Shown: piece after piece, positions 15,685 through 28,847 of the stretch
Layout of the letters: each line of letters opens with the position of its first letter
Numbering within the stretch: position 1 is the first letter of the stretch
Assembly (NCBI RefSeq): GCF_019669905.1
Contig: NZ_AP019777.1
Coordinates: forward strand, 4,464,001 to 4,528,000
Reading direction: 5' to 3'
From: Methylomonas koyamae
GTDB lineage: Bacteria > Pseudomonadota > Gammaproteobacteria > Methylococcales > Methylomonadaceae
DNA: 64,000 bases
The notes under the pieces: model-generated
Seen by the model: only the letters and a program-made list of their open reading frames with translations
Told to the model about the DNA's origin: nothing
Database searches by the model: none
Program-made: the position numbers and the translations under genes

Positions 15685-16929
15685 TTAGATGAAAGTCGGG
15701 ATCAGCGGAGCGTCAACAGTTACCAATTGACGGTTGCCGTTTGCATCCCAGAAGAACAACAAGCCAGCGAAACGGCTGTCTGGGTCATAGATCAAGTCAG
15801 CCAGACGGTAAACTTCCCAAGCAGCATCAGAAGCGGTAACTTCGATAGTACGGGTTTCACCTGGAGCCAGCGGGCTGTTATCGCTAACAGTCAGACCCTC
15901 TTCAGCCAACAAGTCGTCAGGATAGTTGGTGTCATCTTCGTGAACAGCAGGATCCAAGAAGCGAACGCCAGCTGTGTTGAATTCACCCAAACGGACAGCA
16001 GAATCGCCGTTGTTTGTTACTGTCAAGGTCATTTGCATTGCACGACCTGGTACACGGTATGTAGCGTCATCAACTTTAACTGAAACAGTAGCTTCAGGCA
16101 TTTGATAAGTTTTCATACCACGCAACAAACCAGCTTGCAGCGGAGTAGTAACAGGGTATTTTTCGTTAGTAGAAGCCATAGAAGCCGCTACGATAACCAT
16201 GGTACCAACGCCGAACAACATACCGACTTTTTTGTCACCAGACGAGATCAAAGAGTCTGCTTTACCTGTGCTAACAGCGATGTGACGTGGAACGAAAATC
16301 GGACGTTTGACCCAAAAGATCAACCAAGCGAACGCGATTGCGAACCATACAGCGTGCCAGAAGTAAACGTTATCCAGAGCGTAGTTTTCCAAGTTGATGG
16401 TTTGACCAGTCAAAGTGGTAACAGGGTTTACGAACTCGCTCATAGAACCAGTTACAGTTACCCATTTACCAGGACCGATGATTGGACCACCGCCTTGTAC
16501 GTTCATCATAGAGTGAACGTGCCAGTCGCCAGGACGACGAGCTTTCAACAGTACTTTAAACTCATAAACTTCGCCCAGTTCCAAAGAAACAGAACGTGGA
16601 ACCAGTTGACCGCCGATCCAAGAACCAGCACGAATGAATACTGGACCAGGGATACCAACGTTCAAAAATGAAACTTCTGGTTTATCAACAGTTTCTGGCC
16701 ATCCTGCGAATACCAGGAATTTACCGGAAATTGTCATAGTATCGTTGACAGCTACTTCTTCTTTTGACCAGTTCAAGTCAAACCAGTGAATAGTACGCAT
16801 ACGCATGAACGCAGCCTGTGACTTTTCACCATGAGCAGATGCTGCTGGAGCGTAGAACATCGCTGTTGCCATTGCAACCAACAGTGCGACAAAGGACAGT
16901 TTTGCAACTTTGTCTTTTATTATTTTCAT
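15685..16929 (-). CDS. pmoB: PmoB, particulate methane monooxygenase subunit B
   Basis: Periplasmic-facing subunit of particulate methane monooxygenase (pMMO), which oxidises methane to methanol in intracytoplasmic membranes. The 414-residue length matches known PmoB. A signal peptide (1-32, ending PAASA) leaves His33 as the mature N terminus. The copper ligands His33, His137 and His139 (DWHVH) are all present, as is His48. Two cupredoxin domains flank two membrane helices (near residues 185-205 and 235-255). A strong Shine-Dalgarno (AGGAGG) precedes the ATG. Third gene of pmoCAB, 90 bp after pmoA, with the terminator directly behind. Confidence 0.98.
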   Translation of the reverse strand: MKIIKDKVAKLSFVALLVAMATAMFYAPAASAHGEKSQAAFMRMRTIHWFDLNWSKEEVAVNDTMTISGKFLVFAGWPETVDKPEVSFLNVGIPGPVFIRAGSWIGGQLVPRSVSLELGEVYEFKVLLKARRPGDWHVHSMMNVQGGGPIIGPGKWVTVTGSMSEFVNPVTTLTGQTINLENYALDNVYFWHAVWFAIAFAWLIFWVKRPIFVPRHIAVSTGKADSLISSGDKKVGMLFGVGTMVIVAASMASTNEKYPVTTPLQAGLLRGMKTYQMPEATVSVKVDDATYRVPGRAMQMTLTVTNNGDSAVRLGEFNTAGVRFLDPAVHEDDTNYPDDLLAEEGLTVSDNSPLAPGETRTIEVTASDAAWEVYRLADLIYDPDSRFAGLLFFWDANGNRQLVTVDAPLIPTFI

Positions 16930-17019
16930 ATTTCCTCCTCTATTACTAGAGAATCTTGTAATTAAGACCTGCTGGCACTTTTATGGTGCTCAGCTTTCAT
17001 TTTCAATCAAAACTTCAGA

Positions 17020-17769
17020 TTAGGATGCGTCGTCGGCGATGAATCCGGTTTGAGCGAACCATCTGCCAAAGAAGTGCCACAAGAAGTAGATGATGATAGA
17101 AACGAATCCAGAGAAGAACGCTGATACAGGAGCAACGTCTTTACCGAAAGTTCTTAATGTACCTTTCTCAACCATACGGATGTACTCAGGTGTACCGGTA
17201 CGAACATAGTGGTAACCTTGCAAGTCAGCCAGGGTCATCATCATGCCGTTGTACTCTACAGGAACGTGCAGAGGAGCAATTACCGGCCAGTTGCCTGGGT
17301 AGAACAACAAACCGTAAGCCAAACCACCCAAAACAGCAGTCAAGGTCATGCTGTTACCCAACATCAGGATCACGTCAAGAACGATAGCGCCTGGCAGCAG
17401 GTTAGATGGGAAGCAAATGTTTACTGGGAAGTAAGTCCAACCCCAGAAGTTCATGTAACGGTTGATCCACTCACCAACCATCAGAGCAACAACAGAAATG
17501 GTTGCACCGATTGGCAAACGGTATCTCCACCACAAGCAAGCTTGAACAGCCGCAGGAAATGTAATAGAAACGATAGGCGCTACGGTTACCCACAGACGTC
17601 TGTCTTTCCAGTCGGTCCAGAAGTCCCAGTCACCACCGGTCAACATGTAGTGAATGTGGTAGCCACCCAGAACCGCGGTGAACAGTGTAAAAAGAATCAT
17701 CCAGTCGAACGTACGGGAAACTTGAACCGCTTCCGCACGAGAACGTACAGCTGATTGAGATGCGCTCAT
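17020..17769 (-). CDS. pmoA: PmoA, particulate methane monooxygenase subunit A
   Basis: Integral membrane subunit of pMMO, 249 residues with about seven hydrophobic helices. It is the standard marker gene for methanotrophs, and the sequence (for example GGDWDFWTDWKDRRLWVT and NRYMNFWGWTYFPVNICFP) is of the type I, Methylomonas-like kind. It is not a PxmA or AmoA by gene order or sequence. The ATG has AGGAGG 7 bases upstream. It sits 121 bp after pmoC and 90 bp before pmoB. Codon use in this operon differs visibly from the GC-rich neighbours (for example frequent GTA, GGT and CGT), as expected for extremely highly expressed genes. Confidence 0.98.
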   Translation of the reverse strand: MSASQSAVRSRAEAVQVSRTFDWMILFTLFTAVLGGYHIHYMLTGGDWDFWTDWKDRRLWVTVAPIVSITFPAAVQACLWWRYRLPIGATISVVALMVGEWINRYMNFWGWTYFPVNICFPSNLLPGAIVLDVILMLGNSMTLTAVLGGLAYGLLFYPGNWPVIAPLHVPVEYNGMMMTLADLQGYHYVRTGTPEYIRMVEKGTLRTFGKDVAPVSAFFSGFVSIIIYFLWHFFGRWFAQTGFIADDAS

Positions 17770-17890
17770 TAGCTTACCTCCTAAAGAATTAAAATTATAT
17801 TTTTTTCACTTCTCTTTATCCTACCGCCACCCTTTAGATTAGAGCAGCGGCAGGAAAGGAGATAGTATTTTACTTTTTAAAGATAAGCTA

Positions 17891-18643
17891 TTAAGCCAGA
17901 TCTTTTTTCAACAACTTGGCGATGCACATTACTTCGTAGTTCACAACACCCATAACAGCCAGAGCCGCCCAACCAAAGAATACGAAACCGTAGTGCAATG
18001 GAGCAACGAACAACTCTTCCATAAACCAGAATGTGTGACCCCATTCATTCAAACCAACGTTTGGCAGAATCATGAATGGACCGATAACCACAACCAAGTA
18101 CATCAGGTGCAGACCTTCTTGGTAAGAAGGCAGTCTGGTTTTTGCATACATGAAAGAAGCTGAACCAGTGATGATGTAGATTGGGTATGACAGGTAGAAT
18201 TCGATGATGTGACTTGGAGTAAAGTCAGTATCACGAACGATTGTTTGGTGCCAAGTACCGTCTTGCTCGGTGAAGTAAGAAGCGCCCCAGTAGATAGCCC
18301 AACCGTAGCAAACCAACCAAGTCCAGTGTGTGAAATGACGACGCAGTTCTTCACGTGGAGTGATTGACATTACTTTGCGATCACGAGTTTTCCAGATGTA
18401 GCCGTTGATACCAGCAAACAACAGTACTTCGATAACGATCTCGATGTACAGCATGTTCATCCAGTATGTTTCAAACTCAGGTGCGAATGAGTCAAGACCA
18501 GCGGACCAGCCGTAAACACCTTCATACCAGCGAATGAATGAATAGAAAACCAAGTACAGAGCAACGCCCGCCCATAGGTTTCTTTGATTTAAAAGCGGTG
18601 CTTCCGCAGCATCAGCCTTAACTGATTCAGTTGTAGCAGCCAT
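17891..18643 (-). CDS. pmoC: PmoC, particulate methane monooxygenase subunit C
   Basis: Integral membrane subunit of pMMO carrying the metal sites now favoured for catalysis. The protein is 250 residues. Both sites known from M. capsulatus structures are intact: Asp128-x3-His132 with His145 (CuC; D156/H160/H173 there) and Asn199-x3-His203 with His217 (CuD; N227/H231/H245 there). The N-terminal 20 residues are soluble and variable in the family. First gene of the operon, with AGGAGG 5 bases before the ATG and a near-consensus sigma-70 promoter about 110 bp upstream. Multiple dispersed pmoC copies are common in methanotrophs; this one belongs to a full operon. Confidence 0.98.
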   Translation of the reverse strand: MAATTESVKADAAEAPLLNQRNLWAGVALYLVFYSFIRWYEGVYGWSAGLDSFAPEFETYWMNMLYIEIVIEVLLFAGINGYIWKTRDRKVMSITPREELRRHFTHWTWLVCYGWAIYWGASYFTEQDGTWHQTIVRDTDFTPSHIIEFYLSYPIYIITGSASFMYAKTRLPSYQEGLHLMYLVVVIGPFMILPNVGLNEWGHTFWFMEELFVAPLHYGFVFFGWAALAVMGVVNYEVMCIAKLLKKDLA

Positions 18644-18752
18644 TTCTACCTCCTAAAAGATTATCTAAATCCCCGATCGTATCGGGAGTTCTTTGTTTTT
18701 CCTTATTACCAGACTTCTTACGAAGACACCCGCGTCCCTTAAGGTGCGAGGC

Positions 18753-18780
18753 AGTCTACCACCTAACAAATTGTTGTCAA
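18753..18780 (-). promoter_or_regulatory. Sigma-70 promoter of pmoCAB
   Basis: On the minus strand TTGACA (18775-18780), a 16-bp spacer and TAGACT (18753-18758). The expected start near 18745 leaves a leader of about 100 nt before the pmoC ATG. No other equally good element lies in the region. Confidence 0.8.
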
Positions 18781-19276
18781 GCCAAATTCAACTTTTTCCA
18801 TTCCGTTCTCATCCCCCTAACTTCGTATGATCGGATAATGGATAGATTCATTTGCATTAGCCACTAGAACTCACGCTTTTCGTCTCCTCAAGCCAAATTA
18901 ACACATGTGCCGAGCAGTTTTTTGCTTAGTCGGGAAGGAAGAGTAGTTTCTCGGGTCGTAGGTCGATTTGATTTCGCAGACTGGCGAGCGCAAATAGACG
19001 CGTTGTAGCTGATTCAGCCATAGTGAACTGACCGCCGTGGCTGTAACAGGCGCTTGAGCATGAAGAAGTTGGAGGAGATTCTTCGCGCCTGCTTTGAATC
19101 TGCAAGCTCGGCAGGAGACGCTTAAGGCCGGCACGAGATAGCAGCCGCTGCTAAAGGCCGCTATTGCGATGATTCGCTCCTCCGTGCTGGTAAGTTGAAG
19201 AAGGTGTGCGATGTTGGCGTGGCTTGCCCGCTGGAGGCGCGTTGTTGGGGCGTTATGAAGGGGGCAAAGCGAGGGG
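18781..19276. other. Intergenic region between the rrn terminator and the pmoC promoter
   Basis: About 500 bp with no confident gene. A minus-strand frame of 78 codons (18898-19134) is open, preferably starting GTG, and further open upstream; it contains five cysteines/arginine-rich segments (VSCRACRFKAGAKN) and has neither a good Shine-Dalgarno nor a recognised domain. I have the impression of having met similar conceptual peptides next to rRNA genes or in dispersed non-coding repeats, but cannot verify this. No tRNA is present here. Confidence 0.4.
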
Positions 19277-19277
19277 C

Positions 19278-19305
19278 AAAAAAAAGCCCGTGGTTAGACG
19301 GGCTT
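19278..19305 (-). terminator. Intrinsic terminator of the rRNA operon
   Basis: Stem AAGCCCG (19284-19290) with CGGGCTT (19299-19305), 8-base loop, followed on the minus strand by eight T (19278-19285). It lies about 12 bases past the 5S rRNA and separates the rrn operon from the codirectional pmoCAB. Confidence 0.9.
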
Positions 19306-19316
19306 GATATTTAAGA

Positions 19317-19433
19317 GCTTGGCGATGACCTACTTTCACATGGCAACCTGCCACACTATCATCGGCGCTAAGCGGTTTCACTTCCGAGTTCGGGATGGGA
19401 TCGGGTGGTTCACGCTTGCTATGTTCACCAAGC
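19317..19433 (-). rRNA. rrf: 5S ribosomal RNA
   Basis: About 117 nt with the closing helix GCTTGG/CCAAGC, the conserved loop CCCATCCCGAACTCGG and the typical GAAAGTAGGTCATCGCC 3' part. Last gene of the rrn operon, about 195 bp after 23S. Ends are estimated from the terminal helix. Confidence 0.95.
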
Positions 19434-19628
19434 AAACTGGTTTGGTTGGTTTAAGCCAACCGTCATGCACAGGGATCAATCTAGTCTCTGCTAGACCTTT
19501 CAAGTAGTTTGACACGTTGTGCCTTGTACTTTTCACCTGTTTTCATGGAAATCTGTATGAGTTGGTATCGTTCTCAGGTTTTGTTCAGCGATTGTCGTGT
19601 GACAACCCAAACGCATTGGGTGTTATAT

Positions 19629-22520
<2,892 letters not shown>

Positions 22521-22861
22521 ATATAACCCGAATACGTCTGCTTTCACTTAGCTTTCGATTTGCATCTCCGGCTTCGCTAGGCTTACTATTTAAGTTATTT
22601 GTCAGCTGACATGTTCGCTGATGTTGCTTGAGAACGATTCGCGGTTTACTTTCGGCGTTTATCTTTCGATAATTGCCTTTCATAAACTGCAACTCGTTTC
22701 AGTTTTGATCGTTTCCGATCAAGACTTGGTTACAGATTTCCATATTGTTAAAGAGCGTATTGATCCGAGGACCAATTCTATAAAGTCTGTTGCCAAACGT
22801 TATAGAGATGATCGCCTTCACGGCTACGGCAGACGCGGGTGCTTGGTTTGCTTCTGGCTAG
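22521..22861 (-). other. tRNA-Ala to 23S spacer of the rRNA operon
   Basis: About 340 nt of transcribed spacer. It contains a boxA antitermination element (CGCTCTTTAACAAT, about 22745-22757) and the 5' strand of the 23S processing stem near the 23S start. No gene is present. Confidence 0.8.
22744..22757 (-). promoter_or_regulatory. boxA antitermination element (spacer)
   Basis: Minus-strand CGCTCTTTAACAAT is close to the NusB/NusE-binding boxA consensus TGCTCTTTAACA. Its place between tRNA-Ala and 23S matches the second boxA of gammaproteobacterial rrn operons. Confidence 0.75.
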
Positions 22862-22937
22862 TGGTGGAGCCAGGGAGGATCGAACTCCCGACCTCCTGCG
22901 TGCAAGGCAGGCGCTCTCCCAGCTGAGCTATGGCCCC
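22862..22937 (-). tRNA. tRNA-Ala (anticodon TGC)
   Basis: 76 nt with encoded CCA. Cloverleaf: acceptor GGGGCCA pairing with TGGCTCC, D-loop AGCTCAGCTGGGAGAGC, anticodon TGC (22902-22904), T-arm GGGAGTTCGATCCTCCC. Standard spacer tRNA of rrn operons. Confidence 0.97.
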
Positions 22938-23048
22938 GAAAACAGTCAAAAGACTAAAGCCGAAACCCTCAAGATCAACACAGGAGCAATCCAACGACTG
23001 TCTCTTGCTTGTTCAGTTGCCTTGCTGCTTTCGTCTTGCTTTTCGCGT

Positions 23049-23125
<77 letters not shown>

Positions 23126-23185
23126 AGGTGCGTCTTTCAATCGAAATAATTTGTTGTGGATACGTGTAACGGCGTTCTGTCTTTG

Positions 23186-24721
<1,536 letters not shown>

Positions 24722-24871
24722 AATTTTGGTTTGCCGCTAAGAAAGATTAGCGACCAATCTTGACTCGATTACAGAACGTAATTTATAAGCTTAAATTGAC
24801 GTGGTCTGTATCGATAGTTTCTAACAGAAACGTATCGCTACACATACCCACACAAATTATTTCGATTCAGT

Positions 24872-24884
24872 TTGTTAAAGAGCC
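24872..24884 (-). promoter_or_regulatory. boxA antitermination element (leader)
   Basis: Minus-strand GGCTCTTTAACAA lies about 150 bases before 16S, downstream of the proximal promoter. It matches the boxA consensus and the usual leader position, so the transcript should load the Nus antitermination complex. Confidence 0.75.
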
Positions 24885-24912
24885 AGAGCATTTCGCCCTG
24901 TTGAGCCGACAT

Positions 24913-24940
24913 ATTCTACAGCAATCAGAAATCATGTCAA
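24913..24940 (-). promoter_or_regulatory. Proximal rrn promoter (P2-like)
   Basis: TTGACA (24935-24940), 16-bp spacer, TAGAAT (24913-24918) on the minus strand, with an A-tract directly upstream. The start would be about 185 nt before 16S. Confidence 0.8.
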
Positions 24941-25108
24941 CCACTTTTTTTTAACCGACTTTCAACTCTCAAAATCCAACACAAGAACCGAAGCCAATCA
25001 AAACAAGCAATTTGCCATCACCAAAAGCAACCAGCAAACCACTCGCCCTCACCACTCAAAGGATTTAAACTTCAAATCCCTAAACAGCTCAGCAGTGAAG
25101 AGCCGCTC

Positions 25109-25137
25109 ATTGTATTCACTTCAAACCTCACTGTCAA
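25109..25137 (-). promoter_or_regulatory. Distal rrn promoter (P1-like)
   Basis: TTGACA (25132-25137), 17-bp spacer, TACAAT (25109-25114) on the minus strand, followed by a GC-rich discriminator (GAGCGGC) as in stringently controlled promoters. The -35 begins only about 10 bases past the xerC stop. Confidence 0.8.
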
Positions 25138-25147
25138 CTACTAATCG

Positions 25148-26068
25148 TCACTCGCGCGACTTTTCTTCACTTTCTCGGGCTTTCCGAGACCGAGGGTGAG
25201 CTTTATCGTACACACTGGCCAAGTGCTGAAAATCCAAATGAGTGTAAATTTGCGTTGTAGCAACGCTGCTATGCCCCAGCAATTCCTGCACGGCTCGAAT
25301 ATCCTGGCTAGATTCCAACAAATGACTAGCAAAAGAATGTCTTAACATGTGCGGATGGACATGCTCATCGAAATCGAGCTTCGCAACCCACCGATTCAAC
25401 CGCAACTGAACGGTTCGTTGAGATAACCTTCTCCCCGCAGACGATATAAACAGTGCCGGGGTAGAAAAATCCGGCCGCACTTTCAGCCAAGTCTTGATCG
25501 CTACAGCAGCTTTAGACCCCAATGGCACCTGCCTTTGTTTACCGCCCTTGCCGAAACGCACCCTCAGAAAACCCTCTGCGAAATCAAGATCGACATCATC
25601 CAGCATTACCAACTCGCTCAATCTGAGCCCGGACGAGTAAAATAGCTCGAACATAGCAACGTCTCTGATTTCAAGCACGGAACCGGCTTCGGCATCCAAT
25701 ATTCCAGCCATCTGGTCAACATCCAATACCTTCGGTAATCGCTTGGGCGCCTTAGGCGCTTTGACGTGCAAAGCTGGATTGACAGCAACCCGATTACTTT
25801 TCAACAAAAATCGGTAAAAACTGCGCAACGCCGCCAGATCGCGGCGAATGGTTTTACTACTGATTCGGTCCTTATGCCTCGCGGCTATATACTGGCGGAC
25901 ATCGCTAGCCTGCACGTCAGTCCACTGCAAAATATCCTTCGCTTTGCAGTAATCGGCAAACCGCCTCAAATCTGATTGGTAGCTGATCGCCGTATGCTCT
26001 GCAACCCTTTTTTCTTCGCGCAAGTAACGCAGAAATAAATTAACTGCTTCGTCTTCAGCGACATACAC
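25148..26068 (-). CDS. xerC: XerC, site-specific tyrosine recombinase
   Basis: Tyrosine recombinase that with XerD resolves chromosome dimers at dif during division. 306 residues: N-terminal SAM-like DNA-binding domain (about 5-90) and catalytic domain (about 110-290). All catalytic residues are in place: Arg149, Lys174, His240, Arg243, His266 and nucleophile Tyr275. Gene context settles XerC over XerD or an integrase: it follows DUF484 by 4 bp in the conserved dapF-DUF484-xerC order. No dif site was recognised nearby. The rrn distal promoter starts immediately after its stop codon. Confidence 0.95.
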   Translation of the reverse strand: MYVAEDEAVNLFLRYLREEKRVAEHTAISYQSDLRRFADYCKAKDILQWTDVQASDVRQYIAARHKDRISSKTIRRDLAALRSFYRFLLKSNRVAVNPALHVKAPKAPKRLPKVLDVDQMAGILDAEAGSVLEIRDVAMFELFYSSGLRLSELVMLDDVDLDFAEGFLRVRFGKGGKQRQVPLGSKAAVAIKTWLKVRPDFSTPALFISSAGRRLSQRTVQLRLNRWVAKLDFDEHVHPHMLRHSFASHLLESSQDIRAVQELLGHSSVATTQIYTHLDFQHLASVYDKAHPRSRKARESEEKSRE

Positions 26069-26072
26069 AGCG

Positions 26073-26762
26073 TTAATCCAATTGCTGCAACAACGAAATC
26101 AATCGCGTCCCGATAATCTCGCTCATCTGAGTCAGAAACACGCTCCCCATGCTGTAATGAAACCGGCCCTCATCGCGACTACCGATGGCCAATATGCCTT
26201 CTAGCTGAGTAAACACCATCGGAATAATCGCACATGACCTGACTTCCATAGCTGCATCACCGAACAAGAAAGTCGCTTGCGCCAAAGTCGGCCGCCCGCA
26301 TTTCGGCTGATTGGTCGCCAATTCGTTTGCAAAATGCTTCAAATTCGGCTCGTCCGCTGTGACGAACAAATTACTGATTGGCGAGCACCCGCCGTCTCTG
26401 ACGATTTTGATACCGACAAAATCGGTCAAAAAGCATTCCGCCAACACCTCGCTCAAATTAGCCACCGCATCCTCCAGAGAATTCGCTTCCAACATCGCCA
26501 GCGTCAGTTCGTGCATCCGATTAAACGAAGCATCGTTCTCCCTGGCAATATCGATCAACGCATTCAATTGGCTCTCTTGCTCTTGATGTTTGGCTCGAAA
26601 AATCTCCAGTTGCTTGGATATCAACGAAATTGCGGTACCGCTGGGGTGCGGAATATGCATTTGTTCCAGCAAATCCAGATGCCGGTGAAAAAAATCCGGA
26701 TGAAGGCGTAAATAGTCGACCACCGCTGCATCCGTGATCTCTGTTTGATGCTCTTCGATCAT
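26073..26762 (-). CDS. DUF484 family protein
   Basis: Conserved proteobacterial protein of 229 residues almost always found between dapF and xerC; its function is not established. The N-terminal part has a helical segment (VVDYLRLHPDFFHRHLDLLEQM, here split as residues 14-35) and a coiled-coil-like stretch (about 45-85). The C-terminal 140 residues resemble a GAF-like sensor fold, with CAIIPMVFTQLEGILAIGS and an ending that places the protein among cytoplasmic regulators. ATG overlaps the dapF stop by 4 bases (ATGA), and xerC follows after 4 bases. The E. coli counterpart locus is yigA. Confidence 0.85.
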   Translation of the reverse strand: MIEEHQTEITDAAVVDYLRLHPDFFHRHLDLLEQMHIPHPSGTAISLISKQLEIFRAKHQEQESQLNALIDIARENDASFNRMHELTLAMLEANSLEDAVANLSEVLAECFLTDFVGIKIVRDGGCSPISNLFVTADEPNLKHFANELATNQPKCGRPTLAQATFLFGDAAMEVRSCAIIPMVFTQLEGILAIGSRDEGRFHYSMGSVFLTQMSEIIGTRLISLLQQLD

Positions 26763-27589
26763 ATGCTTATTCGTCCTTCAAATACCTTAACCGCCGGCCC
26801 GGTCATCAACACCGGACACCCTCTGCCCTGCCAGGCGATCTGTAACTCGCCGCCCGGCAAACACACATTAACCTGGCTATCCAACAATCCCTGCTCGATA
26901 CCCGCGACCGCCGCCGCACAGGCACCGCTGCCGCAGGCCAGAGTTTCCTCCGCCCCCCTTTCGTAGACCCGCAATTTAACGCGCGAACGATCGATGACTT
27001 GCATAAAACCGATATTCGCTCGCTGCGGAAAAACCTCATGGCACTCCAAACGCTTTCCCAAACTCGCCACCGGCGCTTGCTCGACGTCGTCGACAATCAA
27101 CACCGCGTGCGGATTACCCATGGAAACCGCCGCAAACGCAATCGATTCGCCATCGATTTCCACGTGGTAAACCGGCAACTGCGTTGGCGCATTTAGCGGA
27201 ATTTGAGCAGGGTCGTGCCGGGGCAACCCCATATTAACCGTCACCAAACCGTCCCGACCAATGCCGAGCACCAACTGACCCGCATCGGTATCGACGACTA
27301 TTTCATCCTTATCGCACAAGCCTTTATCCCACACGAAGCGGGCAAAACACCTGGCACCGTTGCCGCATTGCGACACTTCTCCGCCATCGGCATTAAAAAT
27401 GCGATATTTAAAATCGGCATTTGCGCTAACCGGTTTCTCCACCAACAACAATTGGTCGCAACCGACACCGAAATGGCGATCGGCCAAAAAGCGAACTTGC
27501 TCGGCGTTCAAATCAATCTGCTGCGAAACGGCATCGATGACGATGAAATCGTTACCCAAGCCATGCATTTTGGTAAAAAGAATCTCCAT
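26759..27589 (-). CDS. dapF: DapF, diaminopimelate epimerase
   Basis: Converts LL- to meso-diaminopimelate, the direct precursor of lysine and of the meso-DAP used by MurE in this window. 276 residues with the two catalytic cysteines: Cys75 in GGEVSQCGNGARC and Cys219 in ETLACGSGACAA. The start chosen is the ATG giving MEILFTKMHGLGNDF, the canonical N terminus; the frame is open further upstream but would overlap lysA. It follows lysA after 8 bp and overlaps DUF484. Cytoplasmic, no anomalies. Confidence 0.97.
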   Translation of the reverse strand: MEILFTKMHGLGNDFIVIDAVSQQIDLNAEQVRFLADRHFGVGCDQLLLVEKPVSANADFKYRIFNADGGEVSQCGNGARCFARFVWDKGLCDKDEIVVDTDAGQLVLGIGRDGLVTVNMGLPRHDPAQIPLNAPTQLPVYHVEIDGESIAFAAVSMGNPHAVLIVDDVEQAPVASLGKRLECHEVFPQRANIGFMQVIDRSRVKLRVYERGAEETLACGSGACAAAVAGIEQGLLDSQVNVCLPGGELQIAWQGRGCPVLMTGPAVKVFEGRISI

Positions 27590-27597
27590 AACTTTCT

Positions 27598-28845
27598 CTA
27601 TGACAACAACCGTTCCCCGGCCCACAGTTGTTGAACGGTCTCCCGCTCCCGGACCAGATGGCAACTGTTGCCGTCCACGATCACCTCAGCAGCCCGCGGC
27701 CTGGAATTGTAATTCGAGCTCATCGAGAACCCATAGGCGCCGGCAGAACGCACAGCCAATAAGTCGCCTGGAGCCAGTTTCAATAAGCGGCCTTTACCCA
27801 AAAAGTCGCCGGTTTCGCAAACTGGACCGACAATGTCCCACTCCAACTCCTGTCCTGAATCTGCCAACTCGGCCGGCACGATATCCTGCCAAGCACTATA
27901 CAGTGCCGGCCTGAGCAGGTCATTCATCGCCGCATCGACTATCGCAAAATTTTTATTGGCAGTTGGCTTTAGATACTCCACTTTGGTCAGCAAAATACCG
28001 GCGTTGCCGACAATCGCCCTGCCGGGCTCCAACAAAATCTCGAAATCACGACCACCCAGGCGCTGTAGCAACGCTGCGACGTACTCCGCCGGCGAAGGCG
28101 GAAATTCGTCGCGATATCTAATTCCCAAGCCGCCGCCCAAATCCAAATGCTGCAGATTGATCCCTTCCGCCGCCAGCAAATCCACCACAGCCAGCACCCG
28201 ATCCAGCGCATCCAGAAAGGGATTTAGCCCGGTCAACTGCGAACCAATGTGGCAATCGATGCCAACCACTTTAATATTCGGCATAGCGGCAGCGCGCCGA
28301 TACTCGTGAATAGCACTATCGATGTCGATACCGAATTTATTCTCTTTCAACCCGGTTGAGATATAAGGATGGGTTTTGGCATCGACATCGGGATTAACTC
28401 GAAATGATACCGGTGCCAATACGCCCACTTGTCCGGCCAACTCGTTGATACGATCTAGCTCGCCGCTGACTTCGACGTTAAAGCAGCGAATGCCGGCTTT
28501 CAGCGCCGCCAGAATTTCATCCGCTCGCTTACCTACACCGGAAAATACGATATCCCCAGGGCGACCGCCAGCCGCCAATACCCGCTGCATCTCGCCGAGC
28601 GAGACGATATCGAACCCGGAACCCAAGCGGGCTAACAGATTGAGCAGCGCAATATTCGAATTGGCCTTCACGGCGTAACAAATCAAATGCGGATGCGCAC
28701 CGAAAGCCCGGTCGAAGGCCTGCCAATGTTGCTCCAATGCAGCGCGGGAATAGACATAACAGGGCGTGCCGTAATCGGCGGCAATAGAGGAAGCCGCAAC
28801 GTCTTCGGCAAACAAGGCCTGTTGCCGGTAGCTAAAAAAATCCAT
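27598..28845 (-). CDS. lysA: LysA, diaminopimelate decarboxylase
   Basis: PLP-dependent enzyme that decarboxylates meso-diaminopimelate to lysine, the last step of the pathway. 415 residues. The PLP-binding lysine is Lys60 in YAVKANSN, and the alanine-racemase-like barrel is followed by the C-terminal domain with GPVCETGDFLGKGR, which supplies the second active-site cysteine. It lies 2 bp after lptM and 8 bp before dapF in a conserved cell-envelope/lysine operon. Length and motifs are standard. Confidence 0.97.
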   Translation of the reverse strand: MDFFSYRQQALFAEDVAASSIAADYGTPCYVYSRAALEQHWQAFDRAFGAHPHLICYAVKANSNIALLNLLARLGSGFDIVSLGEMQRVLAAGGRPGDIVFSGVGKRADEILAALKAGIRCFNVEVSGELDRINELAGQVGVLAPVSFRVNPDVDAKTHPYISTGLKENKFGIDIDSAIHEYRRAAAMPNIKVVGIDCHIGSQLTGLNPFLDALDRVLAVVDLLAAEGINLQHLDLGGGLGIRYRDEFPPSPAEYVAALLQRLGGRDFEILLEPGRAIVGNAGILLTKVEYLKPTANKNFAIVDAAMNDLLRPALYSAWQDIVPAELADSGQELEWDIVGPVCETGDFLGKGRLLKLAPGDLLAVRSAGAYGFSMSSNYNSRPRAAEVIVDGNSCHLVRERETVQQLWAGERLLS

Positions 28846-28847
28846 GT

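Larger units (their letters stand above)
24722..25147. other. rRNA operon leader and promoter region
   Basis: 426 bp between xerC and 16S with no gene. It holds two tandem sigma-70 promoters (described separately), a boxA element at 24872-24884, and the leader sequences that form the 16S processing stem. AT-rich tracts (a run of eight A on the minus strand) sit just upstream of the proximal promoter, as an UP element would. Confidence 0.75.

Noticed and set aside
16102..16671. Plus-strand open frames opposite pmoB and pmoA
   Set aside because: They are antisense to genes with complete catalytic residues, and their translations are low-information and rich in T, R, N and Q.
25148..26068. XerC as the integrase of a mobile element
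   Set aside because: Full-length XerC in the conserved dapF-DUF484-xerC order, with no attachment-site repeats, cargo genes or tRNA target beside it.
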